From JAWLFI01 sp041685645 (lineage in GTDB: Bacteria; Bacteroidota; Bacteroidia; Chitinophagales; Saprospiraceae), in NCBI GenBank assembly GCA_041685645.1, contig JAWLFI010000020.1, positions 1 through 22,616 on the forward strand: 22,616 nucleotides of DNA, in the 5' to 3' direction. The position numbers and the translations under genes are program-made. Below are positions 1-5,898 of this stretch, one piece after another. The notes under the pieces are model-generated. The model was not told where the DNA came from. It made no database searches and was given only the letters and a program-made list of their open reading frames with translations. Position 1 is the first letter of the stretch. Every line of letters starts with the position of its first letter.

Positions 1-81
1 GGAGATAATCAGACGGTCATGCCTATACCTGTGAGTGAGACAGATCTAAATTCTTCTCTTCCACAGAATCCCGGCTACTAA
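1..81 (+). CDS. SusD/RagB-family outer-membrane lipoprotein, C-terminal end only
   Basis: The window opens inside a reading frame (frame 1) of 26 codons ending in TAA at 79-81. The tail contains PIPVSETDLN followed by NPGY at the very end. This matches the characteristic C-terminus of SusD/RagB proteins, roughly PIPxxEIxxNPxLxQNPGY. Family members are surface lipoproteins that bind glycans or other nutrients and cap SusC-type TonB-dependent transporters. A susC-like partner would be expected just upstream, outside the window. The gene is followed 28 nt later by a clear intrinsic terminator, so it is the last gene of its transcript and separate from rpsU. The family call rests on this short tail alone; the substrate cannot be judged. 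Confidence 0.75.
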   Translation, partial: GDNQTVMPIPVSETDLNSSLPQNPGY

Positions 82-109
82 TAGCACCGGAAATATTTGA
101 AAACGACAG

Positions 110-139
110 CCGGCAGGAACTTTTCCTGCCGGTTTTTTT
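110..139 (+). terminator. Intrinsic terminator after the SusD-family gene
   Basis: A perfect 10-bp stem (CCGGCAGGAA at 110-119 with TTCCTGCCGG at 123-132) closes a 3-nt loop and is followed directly by seven T residues (133-139). This is a textbook Rho-independent terminator on the + strand. It insulates the upstream nutrient-uptake gene from the ribosomal gene that follows. Confidence 0.93.
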
Positions 140-148
140 GTTACATAA

Positions 149-178
149 TTGAATATTTCAGAAAATGTCGTACATTTG
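149..178 (+). promoter_or_regulatory. Bacteroidota-type promoter for rpsU-xerC-hpf
   Basis: TACATTTG at 171-178 matches the Bacteroidota -7 consensus TAnnTTTG exactly. TTG at 149-151 sits 19 nt upstream, where the -33 element is expected. Transcription would start a few bases after 178, giving a leader of about 20-25 nt before the rpsU ATG at 206. This placement also rules out the in-frame ATG at 149 as the rpsU start. The promoter is predicted from motif and spacing only. Confidence 0.75.
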
Positions 179-205
179 CGACGCAAAACTAAACAACAGG
201 ATTAT

Positions 206-394
206 ATGCTAATAATTGACGTCAAAGACGGAGAATCAATCGATAGAGCACTTAAGAAATACAAGCGCAAATTTGAGCGTTCAGGAGTGTTAAAAGAAGT
301 GAGAAAGAGAAAGCACTTCACCAAGCCTTCTGTTGAGCGCAGAAAAGAATTGCTTAAAGCCGAATACCGATTGGAGAAATTTGGTGACCAATAA
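206..394 (+). CDS. rpsU: 30S ribosomal protein bS21
   Basis: The 62-residue basic protein begins MLIIDVKDGESIDRALKKYK and has the bS21 core KRKFERSGVLKEVRKRKHF, a small-subunit protein near the 3' end of 16S rRNA. An in-frame ATG at 149 would add 19 residues, but it lies upstream of the predicted promoter box at 171-178, and the shorter form has the normal family length. In Bacteroidota, bS21 helps hold the anti-Shine-Dalgarno tail of 16S rRNA, and some flavobacterial rpsU genes are reported to carry a strong Shine-Dalgarno for autoregulation. Here only a weak AGGA (198-201) lies 4 nt before the ATG. xerC follows after 45 bp with no terminator, so co-transcription is likely. Confidence 0.95.
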   Translation: MLIIDVKDGESIDRALKKYKRKFERSGVLKEVRKRKHFTKPSVERRKELLKAEYRLEKFGDQ

Positions 395-439
395 TTGGTT
401 CTTTGTGATTTCTTTCGTATCTTTTGTGAAAGTTAGTGC

Positions 440-1330
440 ATGTCTTTTCAGGCTTTTCAAAACTTTCTCAAGTTCGAAAAAAGATATTCCGATCATACGC
501 TGAAAGCTTATGCTTCAGACTTAAAAGAGTTTCAGCAATATATTTCAACTTACTACGACCTTACTTCATTCTGTGATGTAAGGTCTTTTCACCTTCGTTC
601 CTTCCTGGTTCATTTGATGGAGTTGGGTTTAGCTCCAACTACGATCAACAGGAAAAAGTCTTCACTTTCTTCCTATTACTCCTTTTTACTGCGCAGAAAT
701 GAGGTTTCTGAAAACCCTGCCCAACTGGTCGCCACGGTGAAATCTTCCCGTAGACTCCCTTCCATTATTCCAGCCGCTGATCTGGAGCTGTTGTATCACA
801 AGAAAATATTTGATAGTGATTTCTGGGGACATAGAAATCAAATGATATGTCTGATGATATATAATACGGGCATGAGAAGATCCGAATTGATTCATGCGAC
901 TGCCGACCAAGTTTATCCAGAAGGTATTACGGTAAGGGGAAAAGGGGAGAAGGAGAGATTTCTTCCTTTTTCAGAGAAATTTTTTATTTCCATGAGTCGA
1001 TATATTCAAGAGCGGAAAAGCATATTGGATCAGATGGATGCATCCAGCACTTATCTTTTTTTCTCAAAGTCATACAAGAAACTCAACCCCAAATCGGTTT
1101 ATAATGTAGTGAGTGAAACATTATCCAAAATATCAACGGTTAATTATAAGGGGCCACACATGCTGCGGCATGCGTTTGCGACTCATTTGCTGGATGAAGG
1201 AGCTGATATTTCCTCGGTGCAGACCTTATTGGGACATCGCGGCTTGGGCGCAACGCAAGTTTATACCCATGTTTCGATTGAGCGACTGAAAAACGCTCAC
1301 AAACAAGCACATCCCAGAGACAAAAAGTAA
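440..1330 (+). CDS. xerC: Tyrosine recombinase, XerC/XerD family
   Basis: This 296-residue protein has the Xer layout: an N-terminal SAM-like core-binding domain (about 1-95) and a C-terminal catalytic domain (about 105-290). All active-site residues are visible: R146 in TGMRRSEL, K168 in RGKGEKER, H240 and R243 in HMLRHAFATH, H266 in LLGH, and nucleophile Y275 in QVYTHV. Xer recombinases resolve chromosome dimers at dif near the terminus. No mobile-element features flank it, and it sits between rpsU and hpf, an arrangement common in Bacteroidota, so a housekeeping role is likelier than a phage or transposon integrase. XerC cannot be told from XerD by sequence alone. No Shine-Dalgarno is visible before the ATG. 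Confidence 0.9.
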   Translation: MSFQAFQNFLKFEKRYSDHTLKAYASDLKEFQQYISTYYDLTSFCDVRSFHLRSFLVHLMELGLAPTTINRKKSSLSSYYSFLLRRNEVSENPAQLVATVKSSRRLPSIIPAADLELLYHKKIFDSDFWGHRNQMICLMIYNTGMRRSELIHATADQVYPEGITVRGKGEKERFLPFSEKFFISMSRYIQERKSILDQMDASSTYLFFSKSYKKLNPKSVYNVVSETLSKISTVNYKGPHMLRHAFATHLLDEGADISSVQTLLGHRGLGATQVYTHVSIERLKNAHKQAHPRDKK

Positions 1331-1338
1331 TTATTCAC

Positions 1339-1358
1339 CAAATATGAACAAATATGAA
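1339..1358 (+). repeat. 10-bp tandem repeat across the hpf start codon, with decoy ATG
   Basis: CAAATATGAA occurs twice in direct tandem (1339-1348 and 1349-1358). Each copy contains an ATG. The second (1354) is the hpf start. The first (1344) opens an 8-codon out-of-frame ORF that stops at 1368-1370, inside hpf. Either the decoy ATG is ignored or it competes for initiation. Confidence 0.6.
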
Positions 1359-1653
1359 AATATTAATTGAACCGGTTCACTTTACAGCTGACGATTCTTT
1401 GGTCGACTACCTCAAGGCCAAAGTGGAAAAATTAGATCAGTTTTATGAAAAAATAGTCGATGCTACGGTGATTCTTAAATTGGAGAATTCCGGTCAGGTA
1501 AAAGATAAAGTGGTTGAGGTTCTATTGAATGTCCCTGGTGATAGCATGTTTAGCAGTGATACGAATAAAACCTTCGAAGAAGGCATTGATAAGGTGACGG
1601 ACACACTAAAGCGTCAGTTGATTAAAAGGAAGGAGAAGCTGAGAACGTATTAG
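1354..1653 (+). CDS. hpf: Ribosome hibernation promoting factor, short form (HPF/RaiA/YfiA family)
   Basis: The 99-residue protein has the beta-alpha-beta-beta-beta-alpha pattern of the ribosome hibernation family: MKILIEPVHFTADDSLVDYL, a charged helix (KAKVEKLDQFYEK), three strands, then a basic C-terminal helix (LKRQLIKRKEKLR). Such proteins bind the decoding centre of idle 30S subunits and hold ribosomes inactive in stationary phase. It lacks the C-terminal dimerisation domain of long HPF (usually about 180-190 aa), so it is a short form. It lies 23 bp after xerC and probably shares the rpsU promoter. A 10-bp tandem repeat duplicates the start region and creates an out-of-frame ATG 10 nt upstream (see the separate entry). 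No clear terminator follows. Confidence 0.9.
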   Translation: MKILIEPVHFTADDSLVDYLKAKVEKLDQFYEKIVDATVILKLENSGQVKDKVVEVLLNVPGDSMFSSDTNKTFEEGIDKVTDTLKRQLIKRKEKLRTY

Positions 1654-1785
1654 TGAAAGGAATGAAAACTTGAATTACCTGATACCAATGGGTTTATCGT
1701 CCACGGAGTTTGTGACTTCAGTACCATTTGAAAACCACTTTGGATGATGTATTTAACCGCTGTCAAAGCATTGTTCATGGAGCGG

Positions 1786-1799
1786 GTAAAATATTTTAC
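1786..1799. promoter_or_regulatory. 14-bp perfect palindrome upstream of the tRNA operon promoter
   Basis: GTAAAATATTTTAC is perfectly self-complementary. It lies about 40 bp upstream of the TATTTTTG box at 1840-1847, in an otherwise empty 235-bp stretch between hpf and the first tRNA. A dimeric regulator could bind such a site, but AT-rich palindromes also arise by chance, so the function is unknown. Confidence 0.3.
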
Positions 1800-1839
1800 A
1801 AAAAAACGCCTTTAAGTTTTCATGTAAGCTGGAAAGTTG

Positions 1840-1847
1840 TATTTTTG
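1840..1847 (+). promoter_or_regulatory. Predicted -7 box for the tRNA-tuf operon
   Basis: TATTTTTG matches TAnnTTTG exactly and is followed by C, like most other boxes in the window. It lies 41 bp before the first base of tRNA-Thr(TGT). No TTG is present at the usual -33 distance, only a TTT run ending at 1820, so the -33 element is weak. Confidence 0.6.
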
Positions 1848-1888
1848 CAATCGCTTTAAAAGAAAAGCGGTTGTATGAACTACGATTA

Positions 1889-1961
1889 GCCAGCATAGCT
1901 CAGTTGGTAGAGCAGCTGATTTGTAATCAGCTGGTCGGGGGTTCGAGTCCCTCTGCTGGCT
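1889..1961 (+). tRNA. tRNA-Thr (anticodon TGT)
   Basis: A full cloverleaf of 73 nt can be folded. The acceptor is GCCAGCA/TGCTGGC, the D arm GCTC/GAGC, and the anticodon stem GCTGA/TCAGC around loop TTTGTAA (anticodon TGT at 1922-1924). The T arm is GGGGG-TTCGAGT-CCCTC with one G-U pair, and the discriminator is T. The 3' CCA is not encoded, so it must be added enzymatically. This is the first tRNA of a conserved Thr-Tyr-Gly-Thr-tuf cluster. Confidence 0.97.
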
Positions 1962-1995
1962 CTATTCGTTTAACGTGCAGTAATGATTTTGGCGC

Positions 1996-2078
1996 GGGGG
2001 TGCGCCGGAGTTGGAGAGCCGGGGCAGACTGTAAATCTGTTGCTTTGAGCTGAGTAGGTTCGAATCCTACCACCCCCA
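1996..2078 (+). tRNA. tRNA-Tyr (anticodon GTA)
   Basis: This is an 83-nt class II tRNA. The acceptor is GGGGGTG/CACCCCC, the anticodon stem GCAGA/TCTGT around CTGTAAA (GTA at 2031-2033), followed by a long variable arm typical of bacterial tRNA-Tyr, a T arm GTAGG-TTCGAAT-CCTAC, and discriminator A. CCA is not encoded. It lies 34 nt after tRNA-Thr(TGT). Confidence 0.97.
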
Positions 2079-2097
2079 CATATTGAAAGCTTTGTAA

Positions 2098-2170
2098 GCG
2101 GGAGTAGCTCAGTTGGTAGAGCATCAGCCTTCCAAGCTGAGGGTCGCGGGTTCGAGTCTCGTCTCCCGCT
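2098..2170 (+). tRNA. tRNA-Gly (anticodon TCC)
   Basis: This 73-nt cloverleaf has acceptor GCGGGAG/CTCCCGC, anticodon stem TCAGC/GCTGA around CTTCCAA (TCC at 2131-2133), a T loop TTCGAGT and discriminator T. CCA is not encoded. It is 19 nt downstream of tRNA-Tyr. After it the cluster is interrupted by a 213-nt hairpin-rich spacer. Confidence 0.97.
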
Positions 2171-2255
2171 CATTTTTCAATAGCAGAGCTGGTATCATAG
2201 TGCGCAAATAGGATTAGAGGAGAAGGCATTTGTGCAGCTTTAAATAGAGAGTGAT

Positions 2256-2356
2256 AAGGGTCTTTTGACTCCTTTCGAACATAAAACATCCGAGAAAGCT
2301 CGGATTTACTGCCTGTCATCTCCATTGTGAGATGACTAACCTAAAATAATGTTAGT
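2256..2356 (+). other. Array of four consecutive hairpins between tRNA-Gly and tRNA-Thr(GGT)
   Basis: Four potential RNA stem-loops lie in a row. The first is AAGGGTC/GAC-t-CCTT at 2256-2274, with a TTTT loop and one bulge. The second is ATCCGAG/CTCGGAT at 2288-2305, with an AAAG loop. The third is GTCATCTC/GAGATGAC at 2315-2336, with 8 perfect pairs and a 6-nt loop. The fourth is ACTAAC/GTTAGT at 2335-2356, which shares two bases with the third. None has a proper T tract, so no simple terminator is evident, although the second is terminator-like. There is no ORF and no exact TAnnTTTG box; the nearest is TATTATTG at 2373-2380, with one mismatch. Candidate roles are tRNA-processing structure, attenuator, or a small RNA excised when the flanking tRNAs are matured. 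Confidence 0.45.
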
Positions 2357-2383
2357 CTCTATTATCTGATCCTATTATTGTAA

Positions 2384-2455
<72 letters not shown>

Positions 2456-2514
2456 CATAGAGCTGAACTTTCACTCTTTTTGCGAATTAATTAACTGAAA
2501 AAAACTTGTAACCG

Positions 2515-3711
2515 ATGGCTAAGGAAACTTTTGAACGGTCAAAACCACACCTTAATGTAGGTACAATCGGTCACGTGGATCATGGTAAGACAACTCTAAC
2601 CGCTGCAATTACTTCGGTATTGCATGGCGATGGATTTGCTAACAAGATGGACTACGATGCGATTGATGCGGCACCTGAGGAAAAAGAACGTGGTATCACT
2701 ATTAATACTGCTCACGTTGAGTATGAAACGGCAAATAGACACTATGCGCACGTGGATTGCCCGGGTCACGCCGACTATGTGAAAAACATGGTGACGGGTG
2801 CAGCTCAAATGGATGGGGCGATTCTCGTAGTAGCTGCTACAGATGGTCCGATGCCGCAAACGCGCGAACACATCCTTTTAGCTCGCCAGGTAGGTGTGCC
2901 TCAAATCGTTGTCTTCTTGAACAAAGTTGACCTCGTGGACGATGAAGAAATGCTCGAACTTGTAGAAATGGAAGTTAGGGAATTGTTGGAGCAATACGAA
3001 TTTGATGGAGATAATATCAAAATCATTGCCGGATCTGCTTTGAAAGCACTGGAAGGCGATCCGGATGCTGTTGCTAAAGTCAAGGAATTGATGGCAGCGG
3101 TTGACTCTGAAATCCCTCAACCTGAACGGCTTATTGATAAGCCTTTCTTGATGCCCGTAGAAGATGTGTTCTCTATCACAGGTAGAGGTACTGTTGCTAC
3201 AGGTAGAATTGAAAGAGGTGTGATTAATGTTCAGGACTCTGTGGAACTCGTTGGAATGCAAGAAGAAGGCGCGAAGCCGTTGACTTCTACGATTACTGGA
3301 GTTGAGATGTTTAGAAAAATTTTGGATCGCGGTGAAGCAGGTGATAATGCAGGTCTTTTACTTCGAGGTGTCGATAAAAACGATATCAAAAGAGGTATGG
3401 TGATTTGTAAGCCCGGATCTGTTACTCCTCATTCGCATTTCAAATGTGAAGTGTATGTGTTGAGTAAAGAGGAAGGTGGACGACATACACCTTTCTTTAA
3501 TGGATATCGACCGCAATTTTATTTCCGTACTACTGATGTTACCGGTGATGTAAGTCTTCCGGAAAATGTAGAAATGGTAATGCCTGGTGATAATGTCAGT
3601 CTGGAAGTAAAATTGATCAATAAAGTGGCTATGGAGAAAGGTCTTCGATTCGCTATTCGCGAAGGTGGACGTACTGTAGGCGCTGGTCAGGTTACTGAAA
3701 TTTTAGACTAG
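2515..3711 (+). CDS. tuf: Elongation factor Tu
   Basis: The 398-residue GTPase delivers aminoacyl-tRNA to the ribosomal A site in the cytoplasm. The G domain (about 1-205) shows the P-loop GHVDHGKT at 19-26, switch I RGITI at 59-63, DCPGH at 81-85 with catalytic H85, NKVD at 136-139 and GSALK at 173-177. Domains 2 and 3 follow, including the GRGTVATGRIERG segment and the C-terminal REGGRTVGAGQVTEIL. The length is usual for the phylum. It starts 59 nt after tRNA-Thr(GGT) and is followed by a stable hairpin and tRNA-Trp. There is no Shine-Dalgarno. TCTTTTTG at 2475-2482 is one mismatch from the -7 consensus, so a private promoter is possible but weak. Confidence 0.99.
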   Translation: MAKETFERSKPHLNVGTIGHVDHGKTTLTAAITSVLHGDGFANKMDYDAIDAAPEEKERGITINTAHVEYETANRHYAHVDCPGHADYVKNMVTGAAQMDGAILVVAATDGPMPQTREHILLARQVGVPQIVVFLNKVDLVDDEEMLELVEMEVRELLEQYEFDGDNIKIIAGSALKALEGDPDAVAKVKELMAAVDSEIPQPERLIDKPFLMPVEDVFSITGRGTVATGRIERGVINVQDSVELVGMQEEGAKPLTSTITGVEMFRKILDRGEAGDNAGLLLRGVDKNDIKRGMVICKPGSVTPHSHFKCEVYVLSKEEGGRHTPFFNGYRPQFYFRTTDVTGDVSLPENVEMVMPGDNVSLEVKLINKVAMEKGLRFAIREGGRTVGAGQVTEILD

Positions 3712-3743
3712 CGTAAAAGCGGTCTGAATCGTTGAAAATCATT

Positions 3744-3779
3744 GAGAAGTTAAGCATCGATTCGGTGCTTAATTTTCTC
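3744..3779 (+). terminator. Stable hairpin after tuf, possible terminator or processing site
   Basis: TTAAGCATCG (3750-3759) pairs with CGGTGCTTAA (3763-3772) through ten pairs including one U-G, with a 3-nt loop. It is extended by GAGAA (3744-3748) with TTCTC (3775-3779) across a small internal loop. The sequence after the stem is AT-rich but has no uninterrupted T tract until AGTTTTTCC at about 3791-3799. It could be a partial terminator after tuf or a cleavage site separating tuf mRNA from tRNA-Trp. Confidence 0.5.
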
Positions 3780-3806
3780 ATATTATAAGGAGTTTTTCCT
3801 TGGATT

Positions 3807-3879
3807 AGGAGAGTGGCTCAATTGGTAGAGCAGCGGTCTCCAAAACCGCAGGTTGCAGGTTCGAGCCCTGTCTCTCCTG
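3807..3879 (+). tRNA. tRNA-Trp (anticodon CCA)
   Basis: This 73-nt cloverleaf has acceptor AGGAGAG/CTCTCCT, D arm GCTC/GAGC, anticodon stem GCGGT/ACCGC around CTCCAAA (CCA at 3840-3842), T arm GCAGG-TTCGAGC-CCTGT and discriminator G. The 3' CCA is not encoded. It lies 16 nt before the secE start codon; the tuf-tRNA-Trp-secE order is common in bacteria. Confidence 0.97.
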
Positions 3880-3895
3880 CAAAAATTATTTAATT

Positions 3896-4090
3896 GTGGA
3901 TCGGATATCACTTTACATTAGGGAAAGTTACAACGAATTAGTCAATAAAGTGACTTGGCCGACCTGGTCGGAATTGTTGTCGAGTACTCGTGTTGTACTT
4001 GTTGCCTCCGTTATAATTGCGCTCATTATCTTTTTGATGGACTTAGTGTCCAAACAGATATTGACGTTTATCTACGATCTTTCAAACTAA
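3896..4090 (+). CDS. secE: Preprotein translocase subunit SecE
   Basis: The 64-residue protein is the minimal, single-span SecE form. A short cytoplasmic amphipathic helix (YIRESYNEL, 7-15) is followed by the conserved hinge KVTWPTWSEL (18-27) and one membrane segment at about 33-59. SecE clamps SecY in the plasma-membrane SecYEG channel. The start is GTG at 3896-3898; no in-frame ATG is available between tRNA-Trp and the conserved helix, and the resulting N-terminus has normal family length. It directly precedes nusG (9-bp gap), the near-universal secE-nusG pairing. Confidence 0.96.
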   Translation: MDRISLYIRESYNELVNKVTWPTWSELLSSTRVVLVASVIIALIIFLMDLVSKQILTFIYDLSN

Positions 4091-4099
4091 AGTTAAAAG

Positions 4100-4648
4100 A
4101 TGTCTGAAGATAAAAGGTGGTACTCCTTGAGAGTTATCAGTGGGAAGGAACGGAAAATTAAAGAACGCATTGAGCTTGAGATACAAAGATCTGGTTGGTC
4201 CGATTATGTCACTCAAATTGTTGTGCCTTCAGAAAAGGTGTATAAAATCAGGGCCGGTAAAAAAGTGATTTTAGATCGCAATATTTTACCCGGATACATT
4301 TTGGTTGAGGCATACCCCTCCAAACTAACCGGTGAAATTATTCAATCGATTGCGAGTACGCCGAATGTTATTCATTTTTTGGGACGTGATAATCCGGTTC
4401 CGATGAGAGAAAGTGAGGCCAACCGAATGTTGGGTAAAGCCGATGCATCTCAAGAATTAAGTGAAGAACTCATTGAGCCATTCATAAAGGGAGAATCCGT
4501 TAAAATTATAGATGGTCCCTTTAAAGATTTTGTAGGTGATATTCAAGAAGTAAATGAAGAAAAGAAAAAGCTTACAGTTATCGTCAAAATATTTGGTCGG
4601 GGAACTGAAGTGGAATTGAACTTCATGCAAGTAGAAAAACAGTCATAA
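4100..4648 (+). CDS. nusG: Transcription termination/antitermination factor NusG
   Basis: The 182-residue protein has the NGN domain at the N-terminus (RWYSLRVISGKE at 6-17, ILPGYILVEA at 62-71, VIHFLG at 90-95), a linker with an acidic stretch, and a C-terminal KOW domain (KGESVKIIDGPFKDF at 130-144). NusG binds the clamp of RNA polymerase beside the RpoB/RpoC subunits encoded downstream, suppresses pausing, and links polymerase to Rho or ribosomal protein S10. It begins 9 bp after secE and ends 21 bp before rplK. No Shine-Dalgarno is visible. Confidence 0.98.
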   Translation: MSEDKRWYSLRVISGKERKIKERIELEIQRSGWSDYVTQIVVPSEKVYKIRAGKKVILDRNILPGYILVEAYPSKLTGEIIQSIASTPNVIHFLGRDNPVPMRESEANRMLGKADASQELSEELIEPFIKGESVKIIDGPFKDFVGDIQEVNEEKKKLTVIVKIFGRGTEVELNFMQVEKQS

Positions 4649-4669
4649 TTCAAGTATAAATTATAAACC

Positions 4670-5119
4670 ATGGCAAAAGAAGTAGAAGGCTATATAAAAC
4701 TACAGGTTCGAGGTGGAGCTGCTAATCCAGCACCTCCTGTAGGTCCGGCCTTAGGGGCGAAAGGTGTTAATATAATGGAATTCTGTAAGCGATTTAATGC
4801 GGATACGCAGGATCGTCAGGGGCAATTATTGCCCGTGGAAATTACCGTTTTTAAGGACAAAAGCTTTCGCTTTTTGATAAAAACTCCTCCGGCTGCTGCT
4901 CAATTAATGGAAGCTGCTAAGTTGAAGGGAGGATCCGGCGAACCCAACCGCTTAAAAGTTGGTAAAGTGACCTGGGATCAGGTTCGTGAAATTGCAGAAA
5001 ATAAAATGTCCGACCTCAATGCTTTTAAAGTTGAGTCTGGAATGAAAATGGTTGCGGGAACCGCTAGAAGCATGGGCTTGACGGTTTCTGGAAAACCACC
5101 TTGGGAACAAGAGAAATAA
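4670..5119 (+). CDS. rplK: 50S ribosomal protein uL11
   Basis: The 149-residue protein carries the L11 N-terminal signature with GGAANPAPPVGPALGAKGVN (about 15-34) and a C-terminal rRNA-binding domain with GSGEPNRLKVGKVTWDQVRE. L11 forms the stalk base of the GTPase-associated centre, contacting 23S rRNA and EF-G and taking part in RelA activation. The last residues (KPPWEQEK) run a few residues past the usual end of the family. It follows nusG and precedes rplA in the standard order. No Shine-Dalgarno is visible. Confidence 0.98.
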   Translation: MAKEVEGYIKLQVRGGAANPAPPVGPALGAKGVNIMEFCKRFNADTQDRQGQLLPVEITVFKDKSFRFLIKTPPAAAQLMEAAKLKGGSGEPNRLKVGKVTWDQVREIAENKMSDLNAFKVESGMKMVAGTARSMGLTVSGKPPWEQEK

Positions 5120-5154
5120 TTAGGAATAACTTTTTAACGAGGGAGTTATCTTTA

Positions 5155-5190
5155 ATGATAGCGAATGCACCTCAAAATTGGATACGATGA
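5155..5190 (+). CDS. Possible 11-codon leader ORF overlapping the rplA start
   Basis: ATG at 5155 opens a short frame encoding MIANAPQNWIR and ending in TGA at 5188-5190. Its stop overlaps the rplA ATG (5187-5189) in an ATGA arrangement, the classic layout for translational coupling. Nine bases before the ATG is GAGGGAG (5139-5145), able to pair with the anti-Shine-Dalgarno over four bases; such a motif is absent before almost every other gene in the window. The peptide resembles nothing I recognise. It may be a coupling device for rplA or a chance ORF. Confidence 0.3.
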   Translation: MIANAPQNWIR

Positions 5191-5876
5191 CAAAAATTTC
5201 TAAAAAGCGTAAAGCAGCTAACGAAAAATTCGATAGTTCAACAGCTTACCCTTTGCAAGAGGCTATGGATTTGGTAAAGAAAGTTGATACAACCAGCTTT
5301 GATGCATCAGTTGATGTACATGTGAGACTGGGTGTTGACCCAAGAAAAGCTGATCAGGCAATTAGAGGTACTGTGAAGTTGCCTCATGGAACGGGTAAAA
5401 CGAAAAGAGTGCTTGTATTTTGTACGCCGGATAAAGAGCAGGAAGCTTTAGATGCCGGTGCTGACTTTGCAGGTTTGGACGAGTACGTTGATAAAGTACA
5501 ATCCGGTTGGATGGACTTTGATGTAGTTGTTGCAATGCCACAAGTTATGGCTCAGGTAGGACGCTTAGGTCGCGTGTTAGGTCCAAGAGGCTTAATGCCC
5601 AACCCGAAGTCCGGAACCGTGACTCCTGATGTAGCTTCAGCAGTTGATGATGTGAAAGGTGGGAAAATTGCATTCCGTGTAGATAAGTTTGGAATCATTC
5701 ACTCTTCTATTGGAAGAACATCTTTCTCTCCGGACCAACTGAATGATAATGCCAAAGAATTGCTGGGAACACTGGCAAAGATGAAACCGGCTAGCTCGAA
5801 AGGAATTTACATGCGTTCAATTACTGTGGCGAGTACCATGAGCCCAGGTATTAAAGTTGATCCGAAATCCATTTAA
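5187..5876 (+). CDS. rplA: 50S ribosomal protein uL1
   Basis: From the ATG at 5187 the protein has 229 residues and begins MTKISKKRKAANEKFD. A TTG three codons upstream (5178) is also in frame but gives no better family match. L1 hallmarks are the N-terminal DASVDVHVRLGVDPRKADQ and the GRLGRVLGPRGLMPNPKSGT segment, which binds 23S rRNA. L1 forms the mobile stalk that moves deacylated tRNA from the E site, and in many bacteria it represses its own operon by binding mRNA. Its ATG overlaps the stop of a possible 11-codon leader ORF. The gap after rplK is 67 bp. Confidence 0.97.
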   Translation: MTKISKKRKAANEKFDSSTAYPLQEAMDLVKKVDTTSFDASVDVHVRLGVDPRKADQAIRGTVKLPHGTGKTKRVLVFCTPDKEQEALDAGADFAGLDEYVDKVQSGWMDFDVVVAMPQVMAQVGRLGRVLGPRGLMPNPKSGTVTPDVASAVDDVKGGKIAFRVDKFGIIHSSIGRTSFSPDQLNDNAKELLGTLAKMKPASSKGIYMRSITVASTMSPGIKVDPKSI

Positions 5877-5898
5877 TCCTCTTTAAAAGTATAATCAT

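Noticed and set aside
149..205. N-terminal extension of rpsU from ATG 149
   Set aside because: The promoter box at 171-178 lies within it, and the extension is not part of the bS21 family.
440..1330. Xer-like recombinase as a sign of an integrated element
   Set aside because: There are no attachment-site repeats, phage genes or cargo, and it sits in a typical housekeeping position between rpsU and hpf.
1871..2173. Short ORFs on both strands across tRNA-Thr, tRNA-Tyr and tRNA-Gly
   Set aside because: They translate tRNA genes. Peptides such as GRRDSNPRPSAWKA are well-known false proteins from tRNA loci.
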